Part shown: one piece after another, positions 23,700-32,515 of the stretch
Layout of the letters: each line of letters begins with the position of its first letter
Numbering within the stretch: the stretch's first letter is position 1
Assembly: GCF_030252345.1 (NCBI RefSeq)
Contig: NZ_CP126980.1
Coordinates: 2,495,501 to 2,559,500, forward strand
Source: Actinoplanes oblitus
Lineage (GTDB): Bacteria > Actinomycetota > Actinomycetes > Mycobacteriales > Micromonosporaceae
Reading direction: 5' to 3'
DNA: 64,000 bases
The notes under the pieces: model-generated
Databases searched by the model: none
Told to the model about the DNA's origin: nothing
The model's input: the letters and a program-made list of their open reading frames with translations, nothing else
Translations under genes and position numbers: made by a program

Positions 23700-26600
23700 A
23701 TGAGCACAGTCAGCAGACGTGAGCTTCTCGCCGGTGTCGCCGGCGCCACCGTCCTGGGCCCGGCGCTGGCCGGCGCCGCCTCTGCCGCGACCCGGCGCAC
23801 CGGGCTGCGGCAGGGCACCGACCTGGCCGTCCGGCAGTCACCGGACGGCCGGCGGATCGCCATGGACCTGGCCGGCGTGCTGTGGGTGCTGCCCGCGCCG
23901 GGCGGGCCGGCCCGGCGGCTGACCGGTGATCTCTTCGACGTCGCCCAGCCGGACTGGGCCCCGGACGGCGAGAGCATCGCCGTGCAGTCGTACCGGACCG
24001 GGTCGTTCGACCTGTGGCTGATCCGCCCGGACGGCTCCGGGCTGCGCCGGCTCACCACCGGACCGTTCGACCACCGCGAGCCGCGGTTCGCGCCGGACGG
24101 CCGCCGGTTGGCGTTCTCCAGCGACCGGGACGGCAGTTACGGCATCCACCTGCTCGAGCTGGCCTCCGGCGCGATCACCGCGGTGCCCGGCGGCACCCCG
24201 GCCGAGGAGTACGAACCGGCCTGGTCCCCGGACGGCGCCCGGATCGCCTTCGTGGTCGCCGGCACCCGGATCGACGTGGTCGAGGTGGCGACCGGCGCCC
24301 GGACCACCCGGGTGACGGTACCCACCGGCCAGGTCCTGCACGGACCGGAGTGGACGCCGGACGGCTCCGGCCTCGTCTACCAGGTCACCCTGGACGGCCG
24401 CAGCGAGCTGTGGCGCGACGGAAGACCGGAGATCACCGGCGAGGAGGTCTTTCCCTTCCGGGTCTCCTTCGGTCCGGAGGGCGATTTCGTGTACGCCGCC
24501 GACGGCGCCCTGCGTCGCCGGGCGCTCGGCGCGGCCACCCGCTCGGAGATCGGCTTCTCCGCGCCGGTCACGCTGCGCACGCCGGAGTACCGCAAGCGGA
24601 CCCGCGACTTCGAGTCGGTGCGGCCGCGTCCGGTGCTCGGCATCGGCAGCCCGGTGCTCTCCCCGGACGGCCGGTCGGTGGCCTTCCGGGCGCTCAACGA
24701 CATCTGGACGATGCGGATCGGGCAGCCGCCCCGGCCGCTCACCCGGGACTCCTGGTGGAAGTCGGATCCGGCCTGGTCGCCGGACGGCCGGTTGCTGTCG
24801 TACTCCACCGACCGGGGCGGCAAGCTCGACATCTGGCTGCGGGACCTGGCGACCGGCGCGGACCGGCAGCTGACCGCGCTACCGAACGCGGCGGCGGTGT
24901 CCGGCAGTTGGTCGGCGGACGGCGCCCGGCTGGCGTTCCTGGACCAGACCGGTGCGCTCTACACGGTGGAGGTGGCCACCGGCACGATCCGCAAGCTGTT
25001 CACCGCGACGTTCGAGCCGGGCCGGCCGAGCTGGTCGGCCGACGGGCGCACCATCGCGCTGGCCGCGATCGTGCCGTACTCGGCTCGCTACCGGGAGGGG
25101 CTCAGCAAGATCCTGCTGGTGGACACCGCGACCGGCGCCGGCCGCTACGTCGACCCGCTGCCGCGGCGCTCGCTGCAGACCCGCGGCGACGACGGCCCGG
25201 TCTGGTCACCCGACGGCACCCGGCTCGCCTTCGTGGTGGCCAGCGTGCTCTGGGTCGTCGACGTGCACCCGGACGGCACCTACGCCGGGACGCCCCGGCA
25301 GCTCACCCACGAGGTCACCGACGCGCCGAGCTGGAGCGGCGACTCGACCCGGCTGCTCTACCTGAACAACGGGCGGCTGCGACTGATCGACGCGGCGGGC
25401 GGGCGGCCGCGTACCGTCGATCTGGCTCTGTCGTGGGCGAACACCGCGCCTCGCGGGCGGACCGTGATCCGGGCGGGCCGGTACTGGGACGGCGTCAGCC
25501 GGACTCTCAGCCGGGACGCCGACCTGGTGGTCGAGGGTCACCGGATCGTCGAGGTGGGACCGCACCGTGACGACCGGGACGGGCGGCTGATCGACGCGCG
25601 CGACGCGGTGGTCACGCCCGGCCTGATCGACATGCACCACCACCGCGAGATGCAGGGGTACTCCTACGGCGCGCGGCAGGGCCGGCTGTGGCTGTCCCTC
25701 GGCATCACCACCACCCGTTCGCCGGGCAGCCCCGCCTACCAGATGGTGGAGGAACGCGAGTCGGTGCAGTCCGGCGCCCGGATCGGGCCGCGATACTTCG
25801 CCACCGGTGAGGCGGTCGACGGGTCGCGGATCTTCTACAACTTCATGCGGCCCACCTTCGACGCGGCGCAGATGGCCCTGGAACTGGAGCGGGCCGGTGC
25901 TCTCGACTACGACCTGATGAAGTCCTACGTGCGGCTCGCCCCGGAACGGCAGCGGCAGGTGATCGCCTGGGCGCACCGGCACGGCGTGCACGCCACCTCG
26001 CACTATCACTACCCGGCGTTCGCGTTCGGCGGCGACGGGCAGGAGCACGTCGGCGCCACCAGCCGGTTCGGTTACTCGCGGACGGTCACCGCGCTCGGCT
26101 CGGCCTACTCGGACGTGGCGGACATCTTCATCGACAGCCGGGCCACCCTGACGCCGACGCTGTTCGGCGCGGTGACCCTGCTCGCCGACGACACCGGGCT
26201 GGTCGACGACGTGCGGGTGCGTACCCTCTACCCCAGCTGGGAGTACGCCACGCTGCGCGGCATCGCGGAGACCGCGCGGACCACCGACCAGACGGTGAAC
26301 CGGCGGAACCTGGCCCGGCAGGTGGCGCACGTGGCCCGGGTGCTGCGCGGTGGCGGCCGGGTGATCACCGGCACCGACTCGCCGATCTCGCCGAACGCGG
26401 TCAGCACCCACCTCAATCTGCGGGCCATGGTCGCCTACGGGATGACGCCGTGGGAGGCGCTGAGCACCGCGACCCGGATCCCCGCCGACTTCCTCGCCGA
26501 GCCGCTGGGCCGGATCGCGCCCGGCCGCTACGCCGACCTGGCGATCCTGGGTGGCGACCCGCTGGCCGACATCGATCAGGCCGCGAACGTCCGTCAGGTG

Positions 26601-26780
26601 ATCGCCGCCGGCGTCCCGCACACCGTCGACTCGCTGCTGGCGCCGTTCGCCGTCGCGACCCCCCTGCGGGAGAGCACCGTGCTCCCCGCCGTGGAGCATC
26701 CGGACAACGCGGCGTTCTGGTGGCATGATCCCGAGTACGTCGAGCACAGCCGGCACGCGTGCTGTTCGGAGGTCATGTGA
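23700..26780 (+). CDS. Tat-exported PD40 propeller-amidohydrolase
   Basis: A 1,026-residue secreted enzyme. A twin-arginine signal (SRRELLAGVAG, ending near ALAGAASAA) is followed by TolB-like PD40 propeller repeats (many copies of WSPDG-type motifs such as PAWSPDGARIAF) to about residue 590. A metal-dependent amidohydrolase domain follows, with GLIDMHHHREM as its first metal site, HATSHYHYPAF, TGTDSP and a C-terminal GRIAPGRYADLAIL. It probably hydrolyses a cyclic amide or peptide-like compound outside the membrane. ATG 23700 is chosen over an earlier ATG because the Tat motif then sits near the N-terminus. It overlaps the thioesterase gene by GTGA. Confidence 0.85.
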   Translation: MSTVSRRELLAGVAGATVLGPALAGAASAATRRTGLRQGTDLAVRQSPDGRRIAMDLAGVLWVLPAPGGPARRLTGDLFDVAQPDWAPDGESIAVQSYRTGSFDLWLIRPDGSGLRRLTTGPFDHREPRFAPDGRRLAFSSDRDGSYGIHLLELASGAITAVPGGTPAEEYEPAWSPDGARIAFVVAGTRIDVVEVATGARTTRVTVPTGQVLHGPEWTPDGSGLVYQVTLDGRSELWRDGRPEITGEEVFPFRVSFGPEGDFVYAADGALRRRALGAATRSEIGFSAPVTLRTPEYRKRTRDFESVRPRPVLGIGSPVLSPDGRSVAFRALNDIWTMRIGQPPRPLTRDSWWKSDPAWSPDGRLLSYSTDRGGKLDIWLRDLATGADRQLTALPNAAAVSGSWSADGARLAFLDQTGALYTVEVATGTIRKLFTATFEPGRPSWSADGRTIALAAIVPYSARYREGLSKILLVDTATGAGRYVDPLPRRSLQTRGDDGPVWSPDGTRLAFVVASVLWVVDVHPDGTYAGTPRQLTHEVTDAPSWSGDSTRLLYLNNGRLRLIDAAGGRPRTVDLALSWANTAPRGRTVIRAGRYWDGVSRTLSRDADLVVEGHRIVEVGPHRDDRDGRLIDARDAVVTPGLIDMHHHREMQGYSYGARQGRLWLSLGITTTRSPGSPAYQMVEERESVQSGARIGPRYFATGEAVDGSRIFYNFMRPTFDAAQMALELERAGALDYDLMKSYVRLAPERQRQVIAWAHRHGVHATSHYHYPAFAFGGDGQEHVGATSRFGYSRTVTALGSAYSDVADIFIDSRATLTPTLFGAVTLLADDTGLVDDVRVRTLYPSWEYATLRGIAETARTTDQTVNRRNLARQVAHVARVLRGGGRVITGTDSPISPNAVSTHLNLRAMVAYGMTPWEALSTATRIPADFLAEPLGRIAPGRYADLAILGGDPLADIDQAANVRQVIAAGVPHTVDSLLAPFAVATPLRESTVLPAVEHPDNAAFWWHDPEYVEHSRHACCSEVM

Positions 26781-27565
26781 CGGTCGGAGCGTTCTACCTG
26801 CCGGTGGGCGAGCACGAGTTCGAGTCCACGCCCGCGACGGCCAGCCCGTGGGACTTCTCGCTCCAGCACGGCGGCCCGCCGGCCGCCCTGCTCGCCCGGG
26901 CCATGCAGCGCTGCGGCGCGGACCGCGCCACCCCGCTCGCCCGGGTCACCGTCGACTTCCTCGGCGGCATCCCGCAGGGACGGCTGCGCACCGAGGCCCG
27001 GGTGCTGCGGCCCGGCCGGCGGGTCGAACTGCTGGAGGCGGAGATGTGGGCCGACGGCAAGCTCGCCGTGCAGGCGAGCGCCTGGCGGATCCGGCAGCGG
27101 GACGGCGCCACCGCCGGGGTGGCCACCCCGGCGGTGCTCCCGCCGCCGGTCCCGCCGCCGTCGGCCGGCTGGTCGTTCGGCGGGATCAGCCCGGACTGGG
27201 GTTACGGCAACGCGATCGAGTGGCGGTTCGTCGCCGGCGGCTTCGCCGATCCGGGACCGGCGTCGGTCTGGACCCGGGTCCGGATCCCGCTGGTCGCCGG
27301 CGAGCAGACCACCCCGGAGCAGCGCGCGATGATCGTCGCCGACTCGGCCAACGGACTCTCCGGTGAGCTGCCGATGGCCGACTGGCTGTTCATCCCGCCC
27401 ACGCTCACCGTCACCTTCCAGCGCGTGCCCGCGTCGGAGTGGATGTTCCTGGACGCGGCCAGCACCATCGGCCCGAACGGCACCGGCATCGCCCAGGGGA
27501 CGATCTCCGACGAGCGCGGCCTGGTCTGCCGGATCAGCCAGCCGCTGCTGGTCGCGCCCCGCTGA
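26777..27565 (+). CDS. Acyl-CoA thioesterase-like double-hotdog protein
   Basis: A 262-residue protein of the thioesterase (TesB-like, 4HBT_3) family: FYLPVGEHEFESTPATASPW, QHGGPPAALLARAM, RVTVDFLGGIP in the first hotdog half, and the late SEWMFLDAAS, GTGIAQGTISDERGLVCRI in the second. It would cleave an acyl-CoA in the cytoplasm. GTG 26777 overlaps the stop of the exported amidohydrolase, preceded by CGGAGG, so translation is coupled even though the two products act in different compartments. Confidence 0.75.
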   Translation: MTVGAFYLPVGEHEFESTPATASPWDFSLQHGGPPAALLARAMQRCGADRATPLARVTVDFLGGIPQGRLRTEARVLRPGRRVELLEAEMWADGKLAVQASAWRIRQRDGATAGVATPAVLPPPVPPPSAGWSFGGISPDWGYGNAIEWRFVAGGFADPGPASVWTRVRIPLVAGEQTTPEQRAMIVADSANGLSGELPMADWLFIPPTLTVTFQRVPASEWMFLDAASTIGPNGTGIAQGTISDERGLVCRISQPLLVAPR

Positions 27566-27907
27566 GACCCGCCGCGACAGGTGCGACATCCGGGATGGGC
27601 CCCGCGTTCGCCGGCCCCGGATGCCGTGGCCTCGGCTGTGTCACCCACGGGGTCCAGCAGACCGTCAAGGCCGCGGACAAGACGGGTGTCGACATCAACC
27701 AGAGCGTGATCCACGCGGTGACGCCACACGACGACTCGCCCAAGAGCGACGAGCCCGATCGCGGCGACGAACCCGTGACTGTGGACACCACATCGCATTG
27801 GCGACACCCGGGCTCCGTCGATGACGGCAATGGTGATGCCGACGGTTTCCGATCCCGCGGCTCGGGCGTGTCGGTGCTGAGGTGGGGCACGGATGTCCCG
27901 GGCTGCC
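27566..27907 (+). other. Intergenic region, no convincing gene
   Basis: About 340 bases between the thioesterase and the EgtA-like gene, with lower and less regular third-position GC than neighbours. Short open frames exist on both strands (for example minus-strand codons ending at 27807) but none has a domain, ribosome site or codon bias. It could be a gene remnant. Confidence 0.5.
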
Positions 27908-29023
27908 TCAGACCAGGCCGGCGGCGCGGTCGAGGAGGTCGTCGGCGGGGCAGCGGCCCCGGGTCACGTAGCGGTCGGTGAAGTCGGCCAGGGCGTCGCG
28001 CAGTTCCCGGGTGGCGCCGTGGCGGGCGAGGCTGGCGTAGGCGGCCAGGAAGCAGGCCCGGGCGGCGTCGGCCAGGACCGGGTCGGTGAGGGCGTCGCGG
28101 GCGGCCCGTTCCCACAGGCGCGGCTCGTCGACCAGGTGGATGGTGGCGGCGTACGCCTCCTCGGCGGCGCGCGGGTCGTCGAGCAGGGCGGTGATCACGG
28201 CGGCCGGGAGGCGCCAGCCGTTGCCGGGTTGCCGGTCGACGGCGTCGATCTCCAGGTGTCCCCGGGCGGCCACCGGTGGGCGCAGCGCGGCGAGGTGGCG
28301 GCCCAGGTCGTCGACGGCGATGCGGGCGCCTGATCGGAAGCGGTCGCGGAGGCTGCGGCCGGTGACGGTCGGCGCGTCCAGGACGGTGGCGGCCCAGGCC
28401 GTCCGGACATCGGCGGTGAACCGGGACCCACCGGCCTCCCGCGGGTTGTCGGGAATCCGCTGTCCCGGCACCGCCGGGCTGCCGGGCAGCACCGGCAGGT
28501 CCCGGCGGAGCGCCTGGCGCACGCTGCGCCAGCCGGTCGGGCGGCCGTGCCGCAGCGGCGCGTTGGCGAACGCGGCGGCGAGCACCGGGGTGAGCGTGTG
28601 CGCGAGGACCCAGCGGCGGCGCAGCCCGAGCGGCCCGGCGTCGTCGAGACCCGCCTCCAGGCCGATCCGGATCCCGGCGGTCGCGGTGCCGTACGCGTGC
28701 GGCGGCCCGTCCGGGTGCACGGTGCCGGTGGCGAACGGCAGCACGGTCAGCCCGTGCCGGTCCATCAGCCGGGTCGCGGCGGCCAGGTCGTCGGACATCC
28801 GGCGCAGCGCGGTCTCCAGGCCCGGCGACGGCGGGCCGCTGACCACCACCACCCGCGGCGACCGCGCGTCCAGGAAGCCGTGCCGTAGCGGCCGCCGCCC
28901 GGTGGGCGTGCGGGCCGGGTCGAGCAGCAGGTCGACCGTCACCCCGACGAACCCGGGCAACCCGGGGGCGAACGCCCGGGCGGCGAGGTGCTCAGCGGCG
29001 GCCTGCTCGGTCAGGGTGGTCAC
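27908..29023 (-). CDS. egtA: EgtA-like glutamate-cysteine ligase
   Basis: A 371-residue protein of the glutamate-cysteine ligase 2 group, closest in pattern to EgtA, which makes gamma-glutamylcysteine for ergothioneine. Seen: VVVVSGPPSPGLETA, a central NAPLRHGRPTGWRSVR, GHLEIDAVDRQPGNGW, and the C-terminal FTDRYVTRGRCPADDLLD typical of actinobacterial EgtA. It is shorter than usual (often over 400 residues). The usual neighbours egtB, egtC, egtD and egtE are not here. It is a single gene facing the palindrome at 29,144. Confidence 0.7.
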   Translation of the reverse strand: MTTLTEQAAAEHLAARAFAPGLPGFVGVTVDLLLDPARTPTGRRPLRHGFLDARSPRVVVVSGPPSPGLETALRRMSDDLAAATRLMDRHGLTVLPFATGTVHPDGPPHAYGTATAGIRIGLEAGLDDAGPLGLRRRWVLAHTLTPVLAAAFANAPLRHGRPTGWRSVRQALRRDLPVLPGSPAVPGQRIPDNPREAGGSRFTADVRTAWAATVLDAPTVTGRSLRDRFRSGARIAVDDLGRHLAALRPPVAARGHLEIDAVDRQPGNGWRLPAAVITALLDDPRAAEEAYAATIHLVDEPRLWERAARDALTDPVLADAARACFLAAYASLARHGATRELRDALADFTDRYVTRGRCPADDLLDRAAGLV

Positions 29024-29143
29024 GCGATGCCTCCGCCGGCGTTCCGAAGTGTCGATGTCCGGGGGCCGAGGCCGGAGCGGTCGCGGCGCTCGTGGCGTCC
29101 CCGCTGCTCCCGGCGTCGGTCCCCGGTGCCGGCGAGCATAGCA

Positions 29144-29164
29144 TTCCTATCTGCTCGATAGGAA
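29144..29164. promoter_or_regulatory. Palindrome in divergent promoter region
   Basis: TTCCTATC (29144-29151) and GATAGGAA (29157-29164) form an 8-bp inverted repeat around five bases, in an AT-richer patch between the divergent EgtA-like gene and the membrane gene at 29,270. It looks like a repressor operator; no regulator is linked. Confidence 0.5.
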
Positions 29165-29269
29165 AATTCCCAGGGTCATCCCTAGGGGTCGTCCGAGGGC
29201 CGGAATCAGGGCGGCCTCGGGGAATCCGCCGGTCCTGCGTGGGGCATCGACGGCCATAGCGTTCGTCGC

Positions 29270-29839
29270 ATGGAATCGAACTCGGTCGTCCTCCGCCGGA
29301 CCGCGCTGCTCGCGCCGGTGCTGCTGCTCACCTACGGCGTCCTGCGCTTCTTCGACGGCCTCGACGGCGACCGTGGCAACGGCCCGCTCTGGACCGTCGG
29401 CCACCTCGCGTTCTTCGCCGGCATGGCGCTGTTCGCCGTGCTCGCCGTCGCGGTGCGGAACACCTTCCCGGCCGGCCGGCGACGGGTCGCGACGATCGCC
29501 ACCGGTGCGAGCCTGGCCGGCGTCGCCGCCTTCCTGTGGGTGATCGCCGGCGACCTCTCGGACGGCTTCCGGGAGGCGGCGCCGCTGCCCGACGCGCTGG
29601 AGAAGGCCGGCCCGATGCTCTTCCCGCTCGGCGTGCTGGTGCTGTTCGGCCTGATGGTGGCGGCCCGCCTGTTGCCGGTCTGGACGCCGCTGCTGTTCGG
29701 GCTGGGCATCGCCGGGATCACGGTGAACCTGAACCTGTTGCCGTTCGCCGCCCTGACCATCCTGGTCGCGCTGATGCCGCTGCGCCGCGGCACCGGACCG
29801 CGCCACCTGCGCCCCGGCCGCGCCACCCTGGTCCACTGA
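29270..29839 (+). CDS. Small polytopic membrane protein
   Basis: A 189-residue protein with about six hydrophobic segments (LLAPVLLLTYGVLRFF, HLAFFAGMALFAVLAVAV, GASLAGVAAFLWVIAG, MLFPLGVLVLFGLMVAA, LLFGLGIAGITVNLNLL, ALTILVALMPL). No catalytic motif is visible and I do not recognise the family. ATG 29270 starts the coding bias. It converges on the lipoprotein gene. Confidence 0.65.
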   Translation: MESNSVVLRRTALLAPVLLLTYGVLRFFDGLDGDRGNGPLWTVGHLAFFAGMALFAVLAVAVRNTFPAGRRRVATIATGASLAGVAAFLWVIAGDLSDGFREAAPLPDALEKAGPMLFPLGVLVLFGLMVAARLLPVWTPLLFGLGIAGITVNLNLLPFAALTILVALMPLRRGTGPRHLRPGRATLVH

Positions 29840-29862
29840 CTCCGCGGCCGACCCGCCCCGCT

Positions 29863-30333
29863 CTAGAAGTTGATCTTTACGCCGGCGGTCTCACAGGCGC
29901 TCGTCAGGTTCTCGCTGAGCTCGCCGAACCCGGCGCCGGACGCGGCGCCGATCGGGTCCGCGGCCTGGGCGGCCTTGGCGATCTCGTCGGTGACCGCCCG
30001 CGCCGCGGTGCTCACCTCGGTGCTCCCGGCGAGCGCGAGCGCCTCGGCCGCCGCCTTGTGGAACCGGGTGAACGCCTCCCTGGCGTCCTTGGCGGCCACG
30101 CTGCCGTCCGGTTTCTGCGCGTCCGAGATGCCGCCCTTCATGGCGCTGGCCGCCTTGTTCAGCGTGGTGCACAGCTCCTTGTCGCCGACCGCGGCGCCAG
30201 CGGCCGGCGCCGGCGATCCGGCGGCCGGCGCGGCGCCGGTCGCCGGATCCGCGTCACCGTCGCAGCCGGCGAGGCCGGTCAGCAGGGCGAGGACCAGGGC
30301 GGCGGGAAGGATCCGGGAGCGCGTCACGGCCAC
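29863..30333 (-). CDS. Putative lipoprotein
   Basis: A 156-residue protein with a lipoprotein signal (ILPAALVLALLTGLAGC, lipobox LAGC), an Ala/Pro/Gly-rich spacer and a helical domain with one later Cys pair (ELCTTL, TSACETAG). Family unknown. GTG 30333 gives the signal peptide directly; upstream codons read into the next gene's promoter. Confidence 0.7.
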   Translation of the reverse strand: MAVTRSRILPAALVLALLTGLAGCDGDADPATGAAPAAGSPAPAAGAAVGDKELCTTLNKAASAMKGGISDAQKPDGSVAAKDAREAFTRFHKAAAEALALAGSTEVSTAARAVTDEIAKAAQAADPIGAASGAGFGELSENLTSACETAGVKINF

Positions 30334-30393
30334 GGACGGTAGCCGATTTTTCTGAGTGATCACCGGCCGGGTGCGACTCTCTATCCTGAGCGG

Positions 30394-30759
30394 ATGACCG
30401 AGGGGGAGTTGCTGGCCGCCGAGCGGCGGTTGCAGGACGCGCAGCGTGCCGGCGACGTGGCCGAGCTGGACCGGCTGCTGGACGACCGGCTGGTCGCGAT
30501 CGGCCCGGACGGCGGGCGCTATCGCAAGGACGACGACCTGGCGGCGTACCGGACGGGCAGCTCGGTGATCGAGTCGCTGACCGAGGTGAGCCTGGAGTCG
30601 CTGGTGGTGGCGGGCACCGGCGTCACGTTCGTGGTGTGTGACGTGGCGGGCTCGTTCGGCGGGGCGCCGTTCCGGGCCCGGCTGCGCTACACGCGGACCT
30701 GGGCGTACGCGGAAGGGGCCGGCTGGCGGGTGGTGGCGGCGCACATCGCCGTGGCCTGA
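30394..30759 (+). CDS. SnoaL/DUF4440-type NTF2-like protein
   Basis: A 121-residue protein with the NTF2-like fold pattern of DUF4440: an N-terminal helix ELLAAERRLQDAQRAGDV, LDRLLDDRLVAIGPDG, and C-terminal strands RLRYTRTWAYAEG and GWRVVAAHIAVA. Such proteins bind or convert small molecules, but this one has no assigned substrate. ATG 30394. Confidence 0.75.
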   Translation: MTEGELLAAERRLQDAQRAGDVAELDRLLDDRLVAIGPDGGRYRKDDDLAAYRTGSSVIESLTEVSLESLVVAGTGVTFVVCDVAGSFGGAPFRARLRYTRTWAYAEGAGWRVVAAHIAVA

Positions 30760-30779
30760 GCCGGCCCGCCGCCGCTTGG

Positions 30780-30808
30780 TTGAAATGTTTCACTCGTGAT
30801 GCGATGCT
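30780..30808 (+). promoter_or_regulatory. lacI promoter with LacI-type operator
   Basis: A plausible promoter: TTGAAA (30780-30785), 17-base spacer, GATGCT (30803-30808). The near-palindrome TGAAATGTTTCA (30781-30792) overlaps the -35 box and differs by one central base from the perfect TGAAACGTTTCA at 42794. This suggests autorepression. Confidence 0.6.
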
Positions 30809-30877
30809 GACGTCCGTGGGTGGCGGCGCGGTACCTACAATGCGTTTCAATCCATCGTTCAAGCCAGGGGGCAACGG

Positions 30878-31918
30878 GTGGCTCAGCAGCCGCGCAACGG
30901 GCGCGCGCCGTCGGTCAAGGACGTCGCGGCGGCCGCCGGCGTCTCCCTCGGCACGGTGTCGAATGTGCTGAACCGGCCGGCGGTGGTCAGCTCCGCCACC
31001 CGGGAGCGGGTCGAGCGGGCGATGGCCGAGCTCGGCTTCATTCGCAACGAGTCGGCCCGCCAGCTGCGCGCCGGCACCAGCCGGGCGCTGGCGTACGTGA
31101 TGCTCGACGGCGGCAACCCGTTCTTCCAGGACGTCGCCGAGGGCATCGAGCAGGCGGCCGACGCCGCCGACCTCTCGCTGTTCGTCTGCAACAGCGGCGG
31201 CCGGGCCGAGCGCGAGTCCAAGCACCTCGACCGGCTGATCCAGCAGCGCGTCCAGGGCATCCTGATCACCCCGGTCGACCCGGACGCCCCGCACCTGGCG
31301 GACATCGCCCGGCGCGGGATCCCGTTCGTGATGGTGGACCGGCTGAGCAGCGCCGGTGGGCACTGCTCGGTGGCCGTCGACGACGTCCTGGGCGGCCGGA
31401 TCGCCGTCGAGCATCTGATCGATCGCGGCCATGAGCGGGTGGCGTTCGTCGGCGGGCCGTCGAGCATCGGCCAGGTCCGGGAGCGCTGTCAGGGCGCCCG
31501 GGAGGTGTGGGAGGAGTTCGGCCGGCCGGCCGACGACCTGATCCACCTGCCGACCGAGGCACTCACGGTGAGCGAGGGGCGGTCCGCGGGGGAGCGGCTG
31601 GCCGGGCTGCCGTCCCGGCGCCGGCCGACCGCCGCCTTCTGCGCCAACGACCTGCTCGCGCTGGGCCTGCTGCAGCACGCGGTGACGGCCGGGCTGCGCG
31701 TGCCCGACGATCTGGCCATCGTCGGGTTCGACGACATCGACTTCGCGGCGGCCGCGGCGGTGCCGCTGACCTCGGTACGCCAGCCGCGGCAGGAGCTGGG
31801 GCGGACGGCGGCCCGGCTGGTGCTGGACGAGGCCACCAACCCGGACCACCGGCACGAGCAGGCCACCTTCGTGCCGGCGCTGGTGGCCCGCGCGTCGACG
31901 GGTGCGCCCCGGCGCTGA
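30878..31918 (+). CDS. LacI-family regulator, probable rhamnose-operon repressor
   Basis: A 346-residue LacI/GalR-type repressor. The HTH is VKDVAAAAGVSLGTVSNVLN with hinge helix SARQLRAGTSRALAYVM; the effector domain has the sugar-binding-protein fold (DGGNPFFQDVAEGIEQAAD, HLIDRGHERVAFVGGP, DDLAIVGFDDIDFA, PLTSVRQP). GTG 30878 after AGCCAGGGGG. The closest operator matches in the window are its own promoter and the rhamnulose aldolase operon 12 kb away, so L-rhamnose or a derivative is the likely inducer. This is inference. The 3' end including the stop is duplicated just downstream. Confidence 0.85.
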   Translation: MAQQPRNGRAPSVKDVAAAAGVSLGTVSNVLNRPAVVSSATRERVERAMAELGFIRNESARQLRAGTSRALAYVMLDGGNPFFQDVAEGIEQAADAADLSLFVCNSGGRAERESKHLDRLIQQRVQGILITPVDPDAPHLADIARRGIPFVMVDRLSSAGGHCSVAVDDVLGGRIAVEHLIDRGHERVAFVGGPSSIGQVRERCQGAREVWEEFGRPADDLIHLPTEALTVSEGRSAGERLAGLPSRRRPTAAFCANDLLALGLLQHAVTAGLRVPDDLAIVGFDDIDFAAAAAVPLTSVRQPRQELGRTAARLVLDEATNPDHRHEQATFVPALVARASTGAPRR

Positions 31919-32060
31919 CCGGCCGGTGACGTCGATGCCGCCTCGGGTCGTGGTGGCGCGAGGGTGGCCCGCGCGCTGACCGGCCGGTGACGCCGGTGCG
32001 GGCCCGCAGCGGGCCGGGCCGTGGCGCGAGGGGCGGCCCGAGCCGAGGCGGACCCGCGCG
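31912..32060 (+). repeat. About 61-bp imperfect direct repeat after lacI
   Basis: GCGCTGACCGGCCGGTGACG, containing the lacI stop codon, recurs at 31973. A following block (CGTGG, GGCGCGAGGG, GGCCCG) also recurs, giving a period of about 61 bases. The remainder up to 32149 holds no gene. Confidence 0.7.
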
Positions 32061-32149
32061 AGGGGTGCGGACGGGGGCCGCGGTCGTACGAAAAAATGCG
32101 GTGGACCCGGATGGAGCCGGGGTTTCGCCTGCTGGCAAGCTGTCCGGCT

Positions 32150-32497
32150 GTGGAAGCTCTCCGGTTGATCCTGCTGTTCGTGCACCTCGTCGGCTTCGCC
32201 CTGCTGCTGGGCGGGTCGATCGCGCAGTTCCTGTCCGGGTCGTTCCGGATCACCCCGGCGATCCTCTGGGGGGCGATCATCCAGCTGGTCAGCGGGCTCG
32301 GGCTGGCCGCGCCGCTGCGGGGCGGCGGCGACCACGAGCCGGACCCGATCAAGCTCGGGGTCAAGCTGGTGATCGCCGTGATGATCTTCATCATGGTGTT
32401 CATCCCGCGCAAGCGGACGGCGGTCAACAAGGGACACTTCATCGGGATCATCACGTTGACGCTGGTCAACGCGGCGGTCGCGGTCTTCTGGCGCTGA
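32150..32497 (+). CDS. Small integral membrane protein
   Basis: A 115-residue protein with four hydrophobic segments: LRLILLFVHLVGFALLLGG, ILWGAIIQLVSGLGLA, LVIAVMIFIMVFI, GIITLTLVNAAVAVFW. It resembles short membrane proteins common in actinomycetes; function unknown. GTG 32150 places the first helix at the N-terminus; ATGs at 32096 and 32111 would add a non-conserved tail. Confidence 0.65.
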   Translation: MEALRLILLFVHLVGFALLLGGSIAQFLSGSFRITPAILWGAIIQLVSGLGLAAPLRGGGDHEPDPIKLGVKLVIAVMIFIMVFIPRKRTAVNKGHFIGIITLTLVNAAVAVFWR

Positions 32498-32515
32498 GCG
32501 CGGCCCCCGGCGGGG

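Noticed and set aside
27566..27907. Small genes on either strand
   Set aside because: Open frames lack start signals, codon bias and recognisable domains.
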